Positions 53,867 through 63,273 of a stretch of DNA of 64,000 nt are shown piece by piece. Where the stretch lies: NCBI GenBank assembly GCA_964384555.1, contig CAYLLA010000002.1, forward strand, positions 12,045-76,044, given 5' to 3'. Source of the DNA: CAG-390 sp964384555 (GTDB lineage Bacteria > Bacillota > Clostridia > Oscillospirales > CAG-272). The notes beneath the pieces were generated by a model. It made no database searches, was not told the origin of the DNA, and saw only the letters and a program-made list of their open reading frames with translations. The number at the start of each line of letters is the position of its first letter. Position 1 is the first letter of the stretch. The position numbers and the translations under genes are program-made.

Positions 53867-54331
53867 TCATCTTCTTTTATAAAGCACCAACTCAGGGGAA
53901 GTGCATCCCTCGCCGTACTCGCAAACAAGCAAAAAGCTCTCGCGTGCAATAATGCCGTAGCAGGTCTTGCCGCTGTCGTCAAAAAGATTTCTCACCTGCG
54001 CGCCGAGGTACATCTCGTTGCCATCTAAAAAGCGCACCGTGCCGCCGCCGGGCAGTGGATATTCAAGATCTACAAAGTGCCCCACCATCGGGTACAGCTC
54101 ACGCACCTCCTCCATGCCGGGGATCGAGAGCGCGTTTATCTCGCGGATGATGCCCGCTTTGAATTCAAGATAAGCATCGCGCCCGCCGGTGAGTATGTAT
54201 TTTGCAAAATAGCACTGCCGCCCATAGGGGCAGCCGTTTGTTGCGGCACAGCCGGGGCAGGATGTGCGAGAGGGACATTCTCTGCAGTCAGCACCGCAAA
54301 GTGAATCACAGGGTTTGTTTGAGACAGACAT
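53867..54331 (-). CDS. Cys-rich DUF3795-like protein
   Basis: A 154-residue protein whose first 45 residues hold seven cysteines in CGADCRECPSRTSCPGC and CPYGRQC, a metal-binding pattern like DUF3795 proteins. The remaining part is soluble and unclassified (PGGGTVRFLDGNEMYLGAQV). AGGAG stands six bases before the ATG. No partner gene is evident; the next gene upstream is a membrane protein. The activity is unknown. Confidence 0.75.
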   Translation of the reverse strand: MSVSNKPCDSLCGADCRECPSRTSCPGCAATNGCPYGRQCYFAKYILTGGRDAYLEFKAGIIREINALSIPGMEEVRELYPMVGHFVDLEYPLPGGGTVRFLDGNEMYLGAQVRNLFDDSGKTCYGIIARESFLLVCEYGEGCTSPELVLYKRR

Positions 54332-54374
54332 CTGAAGCTCCTTTTTTATTTTTTAAAAATATAATTTGATGATT

Positions 54375-54965
54375 TTAGCTTTTTGCGATATCATCCTCGG
54401 CGGCAGGGGAGGGGAGCGGTGCGTTTTTGTCGTCACAGCCCTCGCGCAGCTCCGCTCCGTAGCGGCAGATCACCGAGACAGCAATAAACACCGCGCCAAG
54501 CGCCGCCGCGCCGCTGTTGCCGATCTCGGGGGAGACGGTTCCCTCTATCATCGCCTCTGCGATCTCCTGTGCCACTCTTGCCAGCACGGTCGTAACTATG
54601 GGGATCCATATAAGATGCACGCCCAAAAGCATCAGCTCGCGCGAGCCCTCGCGGGTAAAGGGAGTGCCTGCCGCAAGCTCGCGGTCAAAATAACGGCGCG
54701 CAAGTGTTGCCACTATCAGCTCACCGCCGCAAAGGATGGCGCCCGCAAATATTGCCGACCATATCGTTCCGGTGCTGATGCCTGCCTCCTTGATAAGAAA
54801 TGTGTGCAGTGTAACGCCGCCAAGCTTTAGCGATCCCGCGCCTATTCCCATGGCGGCACAGCCGATGATACAGCTGCAAATGCCTATTATACAGCATATT
54901 TTAACTACGGTACACAGTACCTGCGCGACCTTTGCCGCGACTTGAATGGTCTTTAAGCTTTTCAT
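54375..54965 (-). CDS. Four-helix membrane protein, DUF2975-like
   Basis: A 196-residue protein with four hydrophobic helices (about 12-40, 62-85, 110-130 and 150-170). A LARRYFDRELAAGTPFTREG loop between helices 2 and 3 recalls DUF2975 membrane proteins. The N-terminal helix is Cys-rich (VCC-, SCIIGC). GGAG lies 11 bases before the ATG. DUF2975 genes normally sit beside a small XRE regulator, which is not seen here. Confidence 0.6.
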   Translation of the reverse strand: MKSLKTIQVAAKVAQVLCTVVKICCIIGICSCIIGCAAMGIGAGSLKLGGVTLHTFLIKEAGISTGTIWSAIFAGAILCGGELIVATLARRYFDRELAAGTPFTREGSRELMLLGVHLIWIPIVTTVLARVAQEIAEAMIEGTVSPEIGNSGAAALGAVFIAVSVICRYGAELREGCDDKNAPLPSPAAEDDIAKS

Positions 54966-54999
54966 TTCGGTTTAGTCTCCTGTGGTTGAAATAAATTTG

Positions 55000-55233
55000 T
55001 TATTGGTCTTGCGGCGTGCCGTGGGGGGATGCCGCGCCACCGTGCCCTTGCCTCTCGCCGAGCGTGCGGCGGATGTTTGTAAAAAGATCGGCCAGCATTA
55101 GACAGCAAAATGCGGCGGCAAGTGTTACTGTCTTTGTGTCGGAAAAGACAGACAGCACCAAAAATAGCCCACCGCCGATGTCTGTCCCCGCGGCGGCTAT
55201 AAGCAAAAGCTTTTGAATGAGAGCGTTGTTCAT
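55000..55233 (-). CDS. Small membrane protein (77 aa)
   Basis: Two hydrophobic helices (about 8-28 and 35-52) and a short polar, Gly/His-rich tail. AAGGAT lies five bases before ATG 55233. It precedes the DUF2975-like gene by 34 bases, so the two probably form a unit. No family recognised. Confidence 0.6.
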   Translation of the reverse strand: MNNALIQKLLLIAAAGTDIGGGLFLVLSVFSDTKTVTLAAAFCCLMLADLFTNIRRTLGERQGHGGAASPHGTPQDQ

Positions 55234-55419
55234 TTCAGATCCTTTTCATTTTTATATATTTATATATTGACGTGTTCCGACGTTCCGCGCTTGGGTCGAA
55301 CTTAAAAGCACGCATGTTTTGAAACGTTCGTTTTAGAACGAGCTTTATTATACTGCCAAAGTGCCGTTCTGTCAATCGGTAAAAAGATATTATTTTTTAG
55401 ATATCATACTAAGTTGAAA

Positions 55420-55463
55420 AAACCAAAAGCGGTGCGCCGGGACTTTGTGTCCCGGCACACCGC
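55420..55463 (-). terminator. Terminator of the ABC exporter gene
   Basis: A 15-bp stem with one wobble (55429-55443 with 55449-55463), followed on the minus strand by TTTTGGTTTTTTC. Confidence 0.88.
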
Positions 55464-55507
55464 TGTGCGATGGTCGTGTATTTTTATGTACTTTTGCGGT
55501 ACGGGCG

Positions 55508-57622
55508 TTAAATGTCCGCGCCAAAGTCGAAGCCTCGGTCGATATCGGCGTGCATGTCAGCCTCGCCGTCATTTTGCGCTCTTGAGCGGCGACCCTCCCC
55601 GCGGCCGGGTCTGCCGCGACCGCGCCTTGGCGGCTCACCGTCACTCGGCTCGCTCTCGCCCTCGGCATCGGGATGATCCGTGTTGTCAATGTACCTTTGC
55701 GCCTGCGTTGTAAACAGCTTATAGTACTCGCCGTGCAGGGCCATCAGCTCGCGATGGTCGCCTTCTTCTATCACCTCGCCGTTGCGCAAAACTATTATCT
55801 TGCTTGCAATAACGGCAGAGGAAAGGCGGTGGGAGACGAATATCGTGGTCTTGCCCTCGCGCAAACGGTCAAAGGTGTTAAATATCTCCTGCTCGGCCAT
55901 CGGGTCAAGGGAGGCTGTCGGCTCGTCAAGGATCAGTATATCCGATTCGCGGTAAAACGCGCGTGCTATGGCAAGCTTTTGCCACTGTCCGCCGGATAGC
56001 TCAATGCCGTCCTGCTCAAATATACGCATCAGCGGCGTGTCGTAGTCACGCGGAAGCGCACTTATATACTCATCGGCACTGCTCTGGCGTGCACTCTCCC
56101 GCACGCGCAGGGGATCCGGCTCGGCATCGATATTGCCAAAGGAGATATTCTCCGAGACGGACACGGCGTATTTTCCGAAATCCTGGAATATTATGCCGAA
56201 TATGCTGTAAAGCTCATGCGTGTCATACTCGCGAATGTCCCGCCCGTCAAGCAATATCCTGCCCTCGGTGGGATCGTAAAGGCGGGTGAGCAGCTTTATC
56301 AGCGTGGTCTTTCCCGCGCCGTTAAGACCCACAAGCACAACGGTCTCGCCCGGACGAAGCTTAAGGTTGATGTTTTTTATCACCTTTCTGTCGGTACCGG
56401 GGTAGGCAAAGCTTACGTTTTCAAACTCTATCGTATGCGGCGCACCGTGCGCAACGCTTTGCGGCGGCTCAACGGACGGCACTACCGTTTGCTCCTCTTT
56501 CATAAAGGAGACAAGGTTATCGATAAAGAGCGTGCCCTCATAAATCGAGGCGGAGGTGGATATAAAGGAAGAAACACAGCTGGCGATAGAGGTCAGCGCA
56601 CCTGTGTAGAGCGAATAGTCGCCTATCTTAAACCTGCCGTCAAACACCCCGCGTGCGATAAGCGCATAGCAAAGGCAGTTGGCCGCGCAGGATACGATGG
56701 CGGAAAGCACCAGCCAAAAGCTCTCGCGCACTATCAGCGATTTAAGCCCCGCAAAATAGTGTGCAAAGACTTCTTTGTAACGGTCGATAAAGGTATCCGA
56801 GAGATTAAATATGCGTATCTCCTTGGCCATATCCTTGTTAACGAGCAGGTCGGAATAATAATTCATCTGCCTGCGGTCCTTGGAGCGGTGGCGCATATAT
56901 TGGAAGTTTTTGCGGCGGTAATAAAAGTTTATTATCGCGGAGGGGAGGGAGACCGATGCTATCAGCAGGGGTATCCACCACATATCGGGTATCTGCGCCA
57001 GTATCACAAGATATCCCACAAGGGATATCACCGTACTTACAACGGAAAAGGTCGATTGCAGCGTTTGTATCGGTCGCGATCCGGCCTCGCGGTTGGCGTT
57101 TTCAAGCTTTTCGTAAAAGCCGGGCATATCAAAGGATGCAAGGTCAAGCGTTTTGGCCTTCTCCATTATCTGCACCTTTACCTGCTTTACTACCTTTTGC
57201 CCCGCTATGCGGATGATCGAGTTTGATATCCGCGTTACCACTCGGTTGAGCAGTCTAAAGGCAAAAAGACCTATCAGGAGGCCAAGCAACACCGAGCCTA
57301 CAAATTGCAGCTCATACGGAATGCCGGATGCCTCGGCAATCGCGCGGTCGCTCGTCAGCTGTTGCATCTCGTTTGTGATGCGTGCGGTGATAAGCGAGCC
57401 TATGATAGGCGTGATGCCGTCAAATACCGAGATAAAGAGCATGGTAAACAGTATCAGGGGGTCTGTTTGCCACACAAGGACAAATGTGTAGAATAAGCGG
57501 TAAAAGAAACCGCCAAGCAGCTCGCGCAGATAGCGCGGCACGTCCTTGAGATTCTCGGGTCTCGGAACTCTTTCATACTGGTAACCGCCACGTCCCATCG
57601 GCGGAGGTCCTCCAGGTCCCAT
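55508..57622 (-). CDS. ABC exporter, fused permease and ATPase
   Basis: A 704-residue half-transporter. Six membrane helices (residues about 40-350) are followed by the ATPase: Walker A GLNGAGKTTLIKL with Lys near 438, signature ELSGGQWQKLAIARAF, Walker B DILILDEPTASLDP, switch His in TIFVSHRL. The tail after residue 640 is acidic and then Arg/Gly-rich (RRGRGRPGRGEGRRSR), an unusual addition; the first 30 residues are Gly/Pro-rich. It probably exports a lipid, peptide or drug as a dimer. No partner half is adjacent, so a homodimer is likely. Confidence 0.93.
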   Translation of the reverse strand: MGPGGPPPMGRGGYQYERVPRPENLKDVPRYLRELLGGFFYRLFYTFVLVWQTDPLILFTMLFISVFDGITPIIGSLITARITNEMQQLTSDRAIAEASGIPYELQFVGSVLLGLLIGLFAFRLLNRVVTRISNSIIRIAGQKVVKQVKVQIMEKAKTLDLASFDMPGFYEKLENANREAGSRPIQTLQSTFSVVSTVISLVGYLVILAQIPDMWWIPLLIASVSLPSAIINFYYRRKNFQYMRHRSKDRRQMNYYSDLLVNKDMAKEIRIFNLSDTFIDRYKEVFAHYFAGLKSLIVRESFWLVLSAIVSCAANCLCYALIARGVFDGRFKIGDYSLYTGALTSIASCVSSFISTSASIYEGTLFIDNLVSFMKEEQTVVPSVEPPQSVAHGAPHTIEFENVSFAYPGTDRKVIKNINLKLRPGETVVLVGLNGAGKTTLIKLLTRLYDPTEGRILLDGRDIREYDTHELYSIFGIIFQDFGKYAVSVSENISFGNIDAEPDPLRVRESARQSSADEYISALPRDYDTPLMRIFEQDGIELSGGQWQKLAIARAFYRESDILILDEPTASLDPMAEQEIFNTFDRLREGKTTIFVSHRLSSAVIASKIIVLRNGEVIEEGDHRELMALHGEYYKLFTTQAQRYIDNTDHPDAEGESEPSDGEPPRRGRGRPGRGEGRRSRAQNDGEADMHADIDRGFDFGADI

Positions 57623-57843
57623 GAGTACACCCTCTTTCGTTTTTTCTTTTCTTTTTTTTGTTGTGCTATCATTATATCACAAAATGGTTGCGGATGCAAC
57701 CTTTTTTATAAAAAAAGTGAAAAAATATGCCGCGCATCTTGCATTATCTCCCCGTTCATGTTAAAATATAAAAAATCGTAATTCGATGCTGTCGCGCAAG
57801 AACTCGTTTTTGTGGGTGGCAGATCAAATCCAAGGAGCAAACT

Positions 57844-59070
57844 ATGCATCTTTATCCATCAGATATATTATTGCCGGATCCCGAGAGAGTGGATCTTCGG
57901 TCGTGGCCCGTTGTTGCCTGCGATCAATACACCGGCGAGCCGGAATATTGGCAAAGGGTAGAGGCGGCGGTTGGCGATAGCCCATCCACCCTGCGCCTTA
58001 TGCTTCCCGAGGTCTATCTCGGCGAGCGCGATGCGCGTATACCGGCCATACATACCGCCATGCGCGACTATCTTGAGGGCGGCATTTTGCAGATACACCG
58101 TCGCCGCGCCGTGTGGGTGGATCGCACGCAAAGCGATGGTCGTCACCGCCGCGGCCTTGTGGCGGCGATAGACCTTGAGAAATATGACTTTGGCGAGGCC
58201 TCGCAGTCTCCAATCCGTCCCACCGAGCGCACGGTAGCGGAGCGCATACCTCCGCGCGTTGGAGTGCGCCGCGGCGCCATGCTTGAGATGCCGCATGTTA
58301 TGCTGCTGATCGACGATCCCGGCAACAGCGTGCTGTGGAGATTTGAGGGTCGTGTGCCGGATGCATATGATATCGATCTCATGGAGGGCGGCGGTCATGT
58401 TTGCGGTGGCTTTGTGGGAGCTACCGAGCTTTGCGATGTTAACGCCGCGCTTGATTCGCTTGTGGCATCACGCATGTCTCGGGTCGGCGACAGTCCCATC
58501 GTTTTGGCGGTGGGGGACGGCAACCATTCGCTTGCCACCGCAAAAACGGTCTGGGAGGAGTACCGCGCGGCGGGTGCACCGCCAACTCACCCCGCTCGCT
58601 TTGCCCTTTGCGAGGTGGTCAACCTGCATGATCCCGCACTGGAATTTGAGCCTATATACAGGCTGGCCTTTGATTGCGATACCACGGCTCTCGTTCGCGG
58701 CTTCCGCGAGTATTCCCAACACCTCCGCGGAAGTGAGGCGGCGCAGGTGTTTGAGCTGATAGTTGGCGGCCGCTCGGAGAGGGTAGTTGTCGAGTCGCCC
58801 GAAAAAACACTGCCTGTGGCCACGCTCCAGGATTATCTTGACAGCTATGCCGCAACTCATGCGCTGGGGCTTGATTACATACACGGCGAGGAGAGCCTGC
58901 GCACGCTGGCATCCCGCGCGGGATATGTAGGCTTTTTGTTTGAGGGAATGAAAAAAAGCGAGCTGTTCCGCGCGGTCGAGCGCAACGGTCCTCTGCCGCG
59001 CAAGACCTTTTCAATGGGTCACGCCGCTGATAAACGATATTATCTTGAATGCCGCAGGATAGACGGTTGA
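57844..59070 (+). CDS. DUF1015 family protein
   Basis: A 408-residue protein with the DUF1015 features SWPVVACDQYTGEPEYWQ at the start, LVAAIDLEKYDF and the VLAVGDGNHSLATAKT block with the conserved GDGNHR/S-type motif. It is widespread in Clostridia, often near serine biosynthesis or redox genes, but has no confirmed activity. AAGGAG lies eight bases before the ATG. Stands alone here. Confidence 0.9.
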   Translation: MHLYPSDILLPDPERVDLRSWPVVACDQYTGEPEYWQRVEAAVGDSPSTLRLMLPEVYLGERDARIPAIHTAMRDYLEGGILQIHRRRAVWVDRTQSDGRHRRGLVAAIDLEKYDFGEASQSPIRPTERTVAERIPPRVGVRRGAMLEMPHVMLLIDDPGNSVLWRFEGRVPDAYDIDLMEGGGHVCGGFVGATELCDVNAALDSLVASRMSRVGDSPIVLAVGDGNHSLATAKTVWEEYRAAGAPPTHPARFALCEVVNLHDPALEFEPIYRLAFDCDTTALVRGFREYSQHLRGSEAAQVFELIVGGRSERVVVESPEKTLPVATLQDYLDSYAATHALGLDYIHGEESLRTLASRAGYVGFLFEGMKKSELFRAVERNGPLPRKTFSMGHAADKRYYLECRRIDG

Positions 59071-59305
59071 ATGATATTGTCCGATTGGCTGAAAATTCAC
59101 ATTTTTATTACCTGTTTGCCACACCTGTCGCCGCCGAGTGGGTTATAATAGTAATTGGGCGGCGGCTTCCCAAAGCGCGAAACATCGCTGTATACTATGT
59201 ATAATAAATAGGAAGCTTTTTGCCCATGTCCGATGCCGCCGCGACACTTATCGGGCGCGATCCGTCGTCTATCTGGCGGACCACTCATCAAAAAAGAAAG
59301 GAAGT

Positions 59306-59323
59306 CTTTCGCTGTGGCGAAAG
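59306..59323 (+). promoter_or_regulatory. Hairpin between ribosome site and start of the deacetylase gene
   Basis: CTTTCGC (59306-59312) pairs with GCGAAAG (59317-59323) around a TGTG loop. GAAAGGAAG precedes it and the ATG follows at 59336; folding would bring the distant ribosome site closer to the start. Confidence 0.4.
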
Positions 59324-59335
59324 CTGTGTGAGAAA

Positions 59336-61147
59336 ATGAAAAAAACAACAAAAAAGATCTTTTCTATCCTCCTCTCCCTTGCAATGCTCATGTCGCTCCT
59401 TGTCGGTTGCGGCGTGCACGGCAATGGCGAAGATACCACCGGGGACCCCGGCTCTGAAACGAGCGGCGGGGGCGCATCTTCCACCACCGATGATGGGAGA
59501 CCCGTGCTGCCGGATACCGAGGTCGGTCACCTGCTGGGCGCTTTTGTGGATGCGGCTTATGCATCAGGCGCGGGGCTTACCTCTCTTGATGAAAACGGCA
59601 AAAAGCTTGCCGCGGCGTGGAGCGAGGCAGCGGCCGATGCCGAAAATGTAATGAACAGCGCACTTGCAAATTATACTGCGGGTAGCTTGAGCTATGAAAA
59701 GGCGGCGGCGCTCTTTCGTTCCTTTATGCTGATCGACGGCGCGAGGGCTACTGCCGAGACACTGCTCCAAAAAACTGATGCCATAGCCGCGGCGGCGGAA
59801 TCCACCAAAGCCATGAGTGATTATATCTCGCGCGGCAAATATATGCAGGCATCCCGCGAGGCGGCGGCGCTCCCTGCCGACAGCACCGAGGCGCGCAGTG
59901 CGGCCGGGGCTATGATAGGCTCTCATATCGATGATTTTAAAGCCGGTGTCAGCTCCGCCGTGACCGAATATATGGTAAGATATAAGATCGCTGACGGTAA
60001 GAGCTATCTTGCGGGTCTGCGCGGGCTTGGCATCGATGACCATATCGCCGCCGAGGAGGCAAGGCTTGAGGCCTATCGTGTCTCGCAGGAGGATGACCTT
60101 GAAAAGGTCACCGTTTCGCAAACACTGGAGAACATCTACACTCACTGCATGATAGCCTTCCCGGAGATCAACTTTGCATCCGCCTCCACCTACCGCAACT
60201 GCGGTGACGACTGCCTGACCTATCATGAGTTCACCTATCTCTTGAACTCCCTTTATGAAAAAGGATATATCCTGATAGATGCCAACAGCCTTTACGATGC
60301 CGAGAGCGGCAAGTCGGTCAAGAGCATGATGCTACCGCGCGGCAAAAAACCGCTGATACTCACCTTTGATGATGTCACCTACGACTCCCGCAAGCAGGGG
60401 CGCGGCATGGTGGATAAGATCATACTTGACGAGGACGGCTACATCTGCACCTATACAAAGATGGCGGACGGTACCGAGGTCATCTCCTACGATAACGAGC
60501 ATTTCCCGGTGCTTGATGCCTTTGTGCGCGAGCACCCGGATTTTACCTTCCACGGCGCACGCGGAACGATATTCTTTACCGGCTTTGACGGTATACTCGG
60601 CTACCGCACGCAATCCGAGCCGCTGACGGATGCCGAGGCGGCACTGGGGCTTGACCGCAATGCCGAGATAGCCGAGGCGCGTCGCATAGTTGCCGCCATG
60701 AAGGAGGAGGGCTGGACGTTTGGCTCTCACAGCTACAACCACCGCCACATGACCAGGCTCAGCGCCGCAAACTTTAAGCTTGATACCGATATGTGGGAGG
60801 CGGAGGTCGGATCTATCGTTGGTCCCACGCAGCTCTTCTGCTGGCCTTACGGCGACCATACCGATGCCAACTACAACGCAAACCTGCGTAAGGGTGAACT
60901 CCATAAGTATCTTTATGATAAGGGCTTTCGCATCTTCTTTGGATGCGGCTCGGCAAGATACGTGGCAAGCGAGCCGGATGGACTCGGTATCTTTACCGAC
61001 CGCAAGGGTGTGACCGGAAATGTGCTTTATTATATCGAGATGGAGTACAAGTCCTACCTGCGCGATTACCTGTATCTTATCGATCCCGAAAAGATGTGGG
61101 ATCCCTTGAGACTTCCTTATAAATATATGCCGCCCTACAAGGCGTAA
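59336..61147 (+). CDS. Polysaccharide deacetylase lipoprotein
   Basis: A 603-residue lipoprotein: lipobox LVGC (about residue 22-25), a Gly/Ser/Thr linker, a helical region of about 270 residues without known fold, and a C-terminal NodB deacetylase domain. Motifs: KPLILTFDDVTYDS (catalytic base and metal Asp), FGSHSYNHRHM (metal His pair), LFCWPYGDH. It probably removes acetyl groups from peptidoglycan or surface glycan. No strong ribosome site is next to ATG 59336; other in-frame starts upstream lack a signal peptide context. Confidence 0.88.
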   Translation: MKKTTKKIFSILLSLAMLMSLLVGCGVHGNGEDTTGDPGSETSGGGASSTTDDGRPVLPDTEVGHLLGAFVDAAYASGAGLTSLDENGKKLAAAWSEAAADAENVMNSALANYTAGSLSYEKAAALFRSFMLIDGARATAETLLQKTDAIAAAAESTKAMSDYISRGKYMQASREAAALPADSTEARSAAGAMIGSHIDDFKAGVSSAVTEYMVRYKIADGKSYLAGLRGLGIDDHIAAEEARLEAYRVSQEDDLEKVTVSQTLENIYTHCMIAFPEINFASASTYRNCGDDCLTYHEFTYLLNSLYEKGYILIDANSLYDAESGKSVKSMMLPRGKKPLILTFDDVTYDSRKQGRGMVDKIILDEDGYICTYTKMADGTEVISYDNEHFPVLDAFVREHPDFTFHGARGTIFFTGFDGILGYRTQSEPLTDAEAALGLDRNAEIAEARRIVAAMKEEGWTFGSHSYNHRHMTRLSAANFKLDTDMWEAEVGSIVGPTQLFCWPYGDHTDANYNANLRKGELHKYLYDKGFRIFFGCGSARYVASEPDGLGIFTDRKGVTGNVLYYIEMEYKSYLRDYLYLIDPEKMWDPLRLPYKYMPPYKA

Positions 61148-61203
61148 AAAGGATAAAACTCGGCAAGGCGTTAGATCCAGTCTAATCTAATCAAATAAAC
61201 ATT

Positions 61204-61247
61204 ACCGCCCGTTGCGCAGAAGATAAAAAAGCTGTGCGGCGGGCGGT
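61204..61247 (+). terminator. Terminator after the deacetylase gene
   Basis: A 16-bp stem with wobbles and mismatch (61204-61219 with 61232-61247), followed by GTCCGTTT. Confidence 0.65.
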
Positions 61248-61259
61248 GTCCGTTTCCCA

Positions 61260-61294
61260 TTGCGACATAATTATCGCCCCGCGTGGTGTATACT
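61260..61294 (+). promoter_or_regulatory. spoIIG promoter candidate with long spacer and 0A-like box
   Basis: TATACT (61289-61294) is preceded by TTGCGA (61260-61265) at 23 bases, near the 22-base spacer of the Bacillus spoIIG promoter. The reverse strand over the -35 reads TGTCGCA, close to a Spo0A box. Confidence 0.45.
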
Positions 61295-61317
61295 TTAAAT
61301 AAGCGCGGAGGTGGGGA

Positions 61318-62181
61318 ATGGGTGAGACGGTTTATGTTGATGTTTTGTTTATTATCAATTTCAGCATGGACTTTTTGTGCTTTTACATATGCTCCCGCCT
61401 TTTTGGATATAAGCCGATAATATGGCGCACCACCTTGGCATCCGTCCTCGGCGGGGCGTATTCGGTGCTGGTCATCTGCCTTGATATGCCGGGCGGGGCG
61501 AGACTGCCAATGGATATTTCCGTCCTGCTTTTGATGTGTATGATAGCCGGAAGCGGCGGGCGACCAAAGCTTTTGGGGGCGGCGGCCTACGCCGGAATAT
61601 CCGCGGCGCTCGGCGGGATCATGACTGCAATATTCAGTATGCTGTCGGCCGGCGGCCTGCTTGAGGGCAGTGATGCGGCGGAGGGCGGGGAGATGTCGGC
61701 GTGGGCATTTGCGCTCGTTGCGGCGGCGGGTGCGGCCGCCTCTCTTGTCGGCGGCAGTAGACTGCGCCGTCACCGTGCCGCACGCCGCGTGCGCGTGCAG
61801 GTGACATTTGGCGGGCGCTCCTCCGAGTTTGAGGGTATGGTGGACAGCGGCAACCTGCTTTGCGATCCGCTCAGCGGCAAGCGGGTAATGATATGCGAGC
61901 TTTCGGCACTTGAGGGACTTATAGATCCGCGCACCGCGGCAATGATACGCGGCGGCGGCATCACGGGGCGGCATGCCGCCCTCGGATCTGAAAAACTGCG
62001 CTTGATACCCGCCAGCGGCGCGCTGGGGGATGGCCTGCTTTGCGCCCTGCTGCCGAGCGGTATCAAAATAACCGATCCCGAGAGCGGGCGTGTGAGGGAG
62101 GCGGATATGCTGATAGCGCCCGTCCCGCGCCGCCTCTCTGCCGATGGCTGCCGCGCTTTGTTGCCGTCTGATGCAATATGA
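61318..62181 (+). CDS. spoIIGA: Sigma-E processing peptidase SpoIIGA
   Basis: A 287-residue protein: five membrane helices in the first 150 residues (VYVDVLFIINFSMDFLCFYI at the start) and a C-terminal aspartic protease domain with the active-site FEGMVDSGNLLCDP, Asp176. It cleaves the pro-sequence of sigma-E in the mother cell after a signal from SpoIIR. GGAGGTG lies five bases before ATG 61318. It is followed after 65 bases by sigE, the conserved order. Confidence 0.95.
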   Translation: MGETVYVDVLFIINFSMDFLCFYICSRLFGYKPIIWRTTLASVLGGAYSVLVICLDMPGGARLPMDISVLLLMCMIAGSGGRPKLLGAAAYAGISAALGGIMTAIFSMLSAGGLLEGSDAAEGGEMSAWAFALVAAAGAAASLVGGSRLRRHRAARRVRVQVTFGGRSSEFEGMVDSGNLLCDPLSGKRVMICELSALEGLIDPRTAAMIRGGGITGRHAALGSEKLRLIPASGALGDGLLCALLPSGIKITDPESGRVREADMLIAPVPRRLSADGCRALLPSDAI

Positions 62182-62246
62182 TCGAAAAAACTACTGTACA
62201 TATTTCAAAAAACAAAAACTAAAAATGATACAAGGGGGATGTACAC

Positions 62247-62975
62247 ATGTGGTTGAGGCTTTTGTTTGCCCGCCTGCGGGTCGCCGCGGCAAGGATCATC
62301 TCGCGGCTGTCGCCGCGCGGGATATATTATGTCAGCGGGCCGGATACCCTGCCGCCGCCGCTCACGGCAGAGGAGGAGGCGGATGCGGTGCGCCGACTCT
62401 CCGACAGCCCGGAGGACGGCGGCGCGCGGGATGCGCTCATCGAGCATAACCTGCGGCTCGTAGTTTACATAGCCAGAAGATTTGAGTCCACCGGTATCGG
62501 GATAGAGGATCTGGTCTCCATCGGCACGATGGGACTTATCAAGGCCATAGGCTCATTTCGTGCCGAAAAAAATATAAAGCTCGCCACATATGCCTCGCGG
62601 TGCATCGAAAACGAGATACTTATGTACATCCGCAAACGGTCGGCGGCACGGTGCGAGGTGTCACTTGACGAGCCGCTGAACGTTGATTGGGACGGCAACG
62701 AGCTGCTCCTCTCGGATGTTTTGGGGAGCGATGAGGGCTGGGTCGGCGAGGAGTACGCCGCGCGGGAGGAGAGACGGATCATCCGCCGAGCCGTTGCCGC
62801 ACTGGACGAGCGGGAGCGCAGGATAATAGAACTGCGCTTCGGCCTTGACGGCGGAGACGAGATGACCCAAAAGGAGGTCGCCGACCTGCTCGGTATATCG
62901 CAGTCGTATATCTCCCGCCTTGAAAAAAAGATAATCGCCCGCCTCCGCCACGACCTCGCGGGAAAGATAGGGTGA
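62247..62975 (+). CDS. sigE: RNA polymerase sporulation sigma factor SigE
   Basis: A 242-residue sigma-70 factor. Residues 1-27 form the hydrophobic/basic pro-region ending at GIYYVSG, near the expected SpoIIGA cut site. Region 2 is NLRLVVYIARRFESTGIGIE, DLVSIGTMGLIKAI and YASRCIENEILMYIRK. Region 4 is LDERERRIIELRFGL, EVADLLGISQSYISRLEKK. It directs early mother-cell gene expression. AGGGGG lies eight bases before the ATG. sigG, often next, is not present downstream. Confidence 0.97.
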   Translation: MWLRLLFARLRVAAARIISRLSPRGIYYVSGPDTLPPPLTAEEEADAVRRLSDSPEDGGARDALIEHNLRLVVYIARRFESTGIGIEDLVSIGTMGLIKAIGSFRAEKNIKLATYASRCIENEILMYIRKRSAARCEVSLDEPLNVDWDGNELLLSDVLGSDEGWVGEEYAAREERRIIRRAVAALDERERRIIELRFGLDGGDEMTQKEVADLLGISQSYISRLEKKIIARLRHDLAGKIG

Positions 62976-63039
62976 TCGGGGCGGCTAGTGACTCCAAAAC
63001 AAGACTCGAAATGGTATCGGCAGATCAAAATAGTCGGAT

Positions 63040-63076
63040 GCAAATTTAAAATATTAAAATTTTGCAGATTTTTTCT
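63040..63076 (+). terminator. Terminator after sigE
   Basis: An AT-rich inverted repeat (GCAAATTTAAAAT with ATTAAAATTTTGC), followed by TTTTTTC. Confidence 0.55.
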
Positions 63077-63086
63077 TTAAAACCTA

Positions 63087-63115
63087 TTGCACTGTGCTGA
63101 AAAAAGTGATATAAT
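63087..63115 (+). promoter_or_regulatory. Sigma-A-type promoter of the secreted protein gene
   Basis: TTGCAC (63087-63092), 17-base spacer, TATAAT (63110-63115). Transcript start about 63122, leaving a leader of about 150 bases. Confidence 0.8.
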
Positions 63116-63273
63116 TGAAGCTGAAAAAAGATGGTGCCATGATGCAAAATGACGAAAAGGCATGTTTGGCCGTCACGGCGGAATGTTAGCAAAGTGTGTA
63201 TTCGTTTGGCGGTCGGCTTGCTCGTTTGCGTAGGTGATCATCTTAAAAAAGGCACATGAAAGGGAATTACAAC

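Noticed and set aside
56216..57226. 336-residue plus-strand frame over the ABC exporter
   Set aside because: Antisense shadow with unusual composition; the ABC motifs on the other strand are unambiguous.
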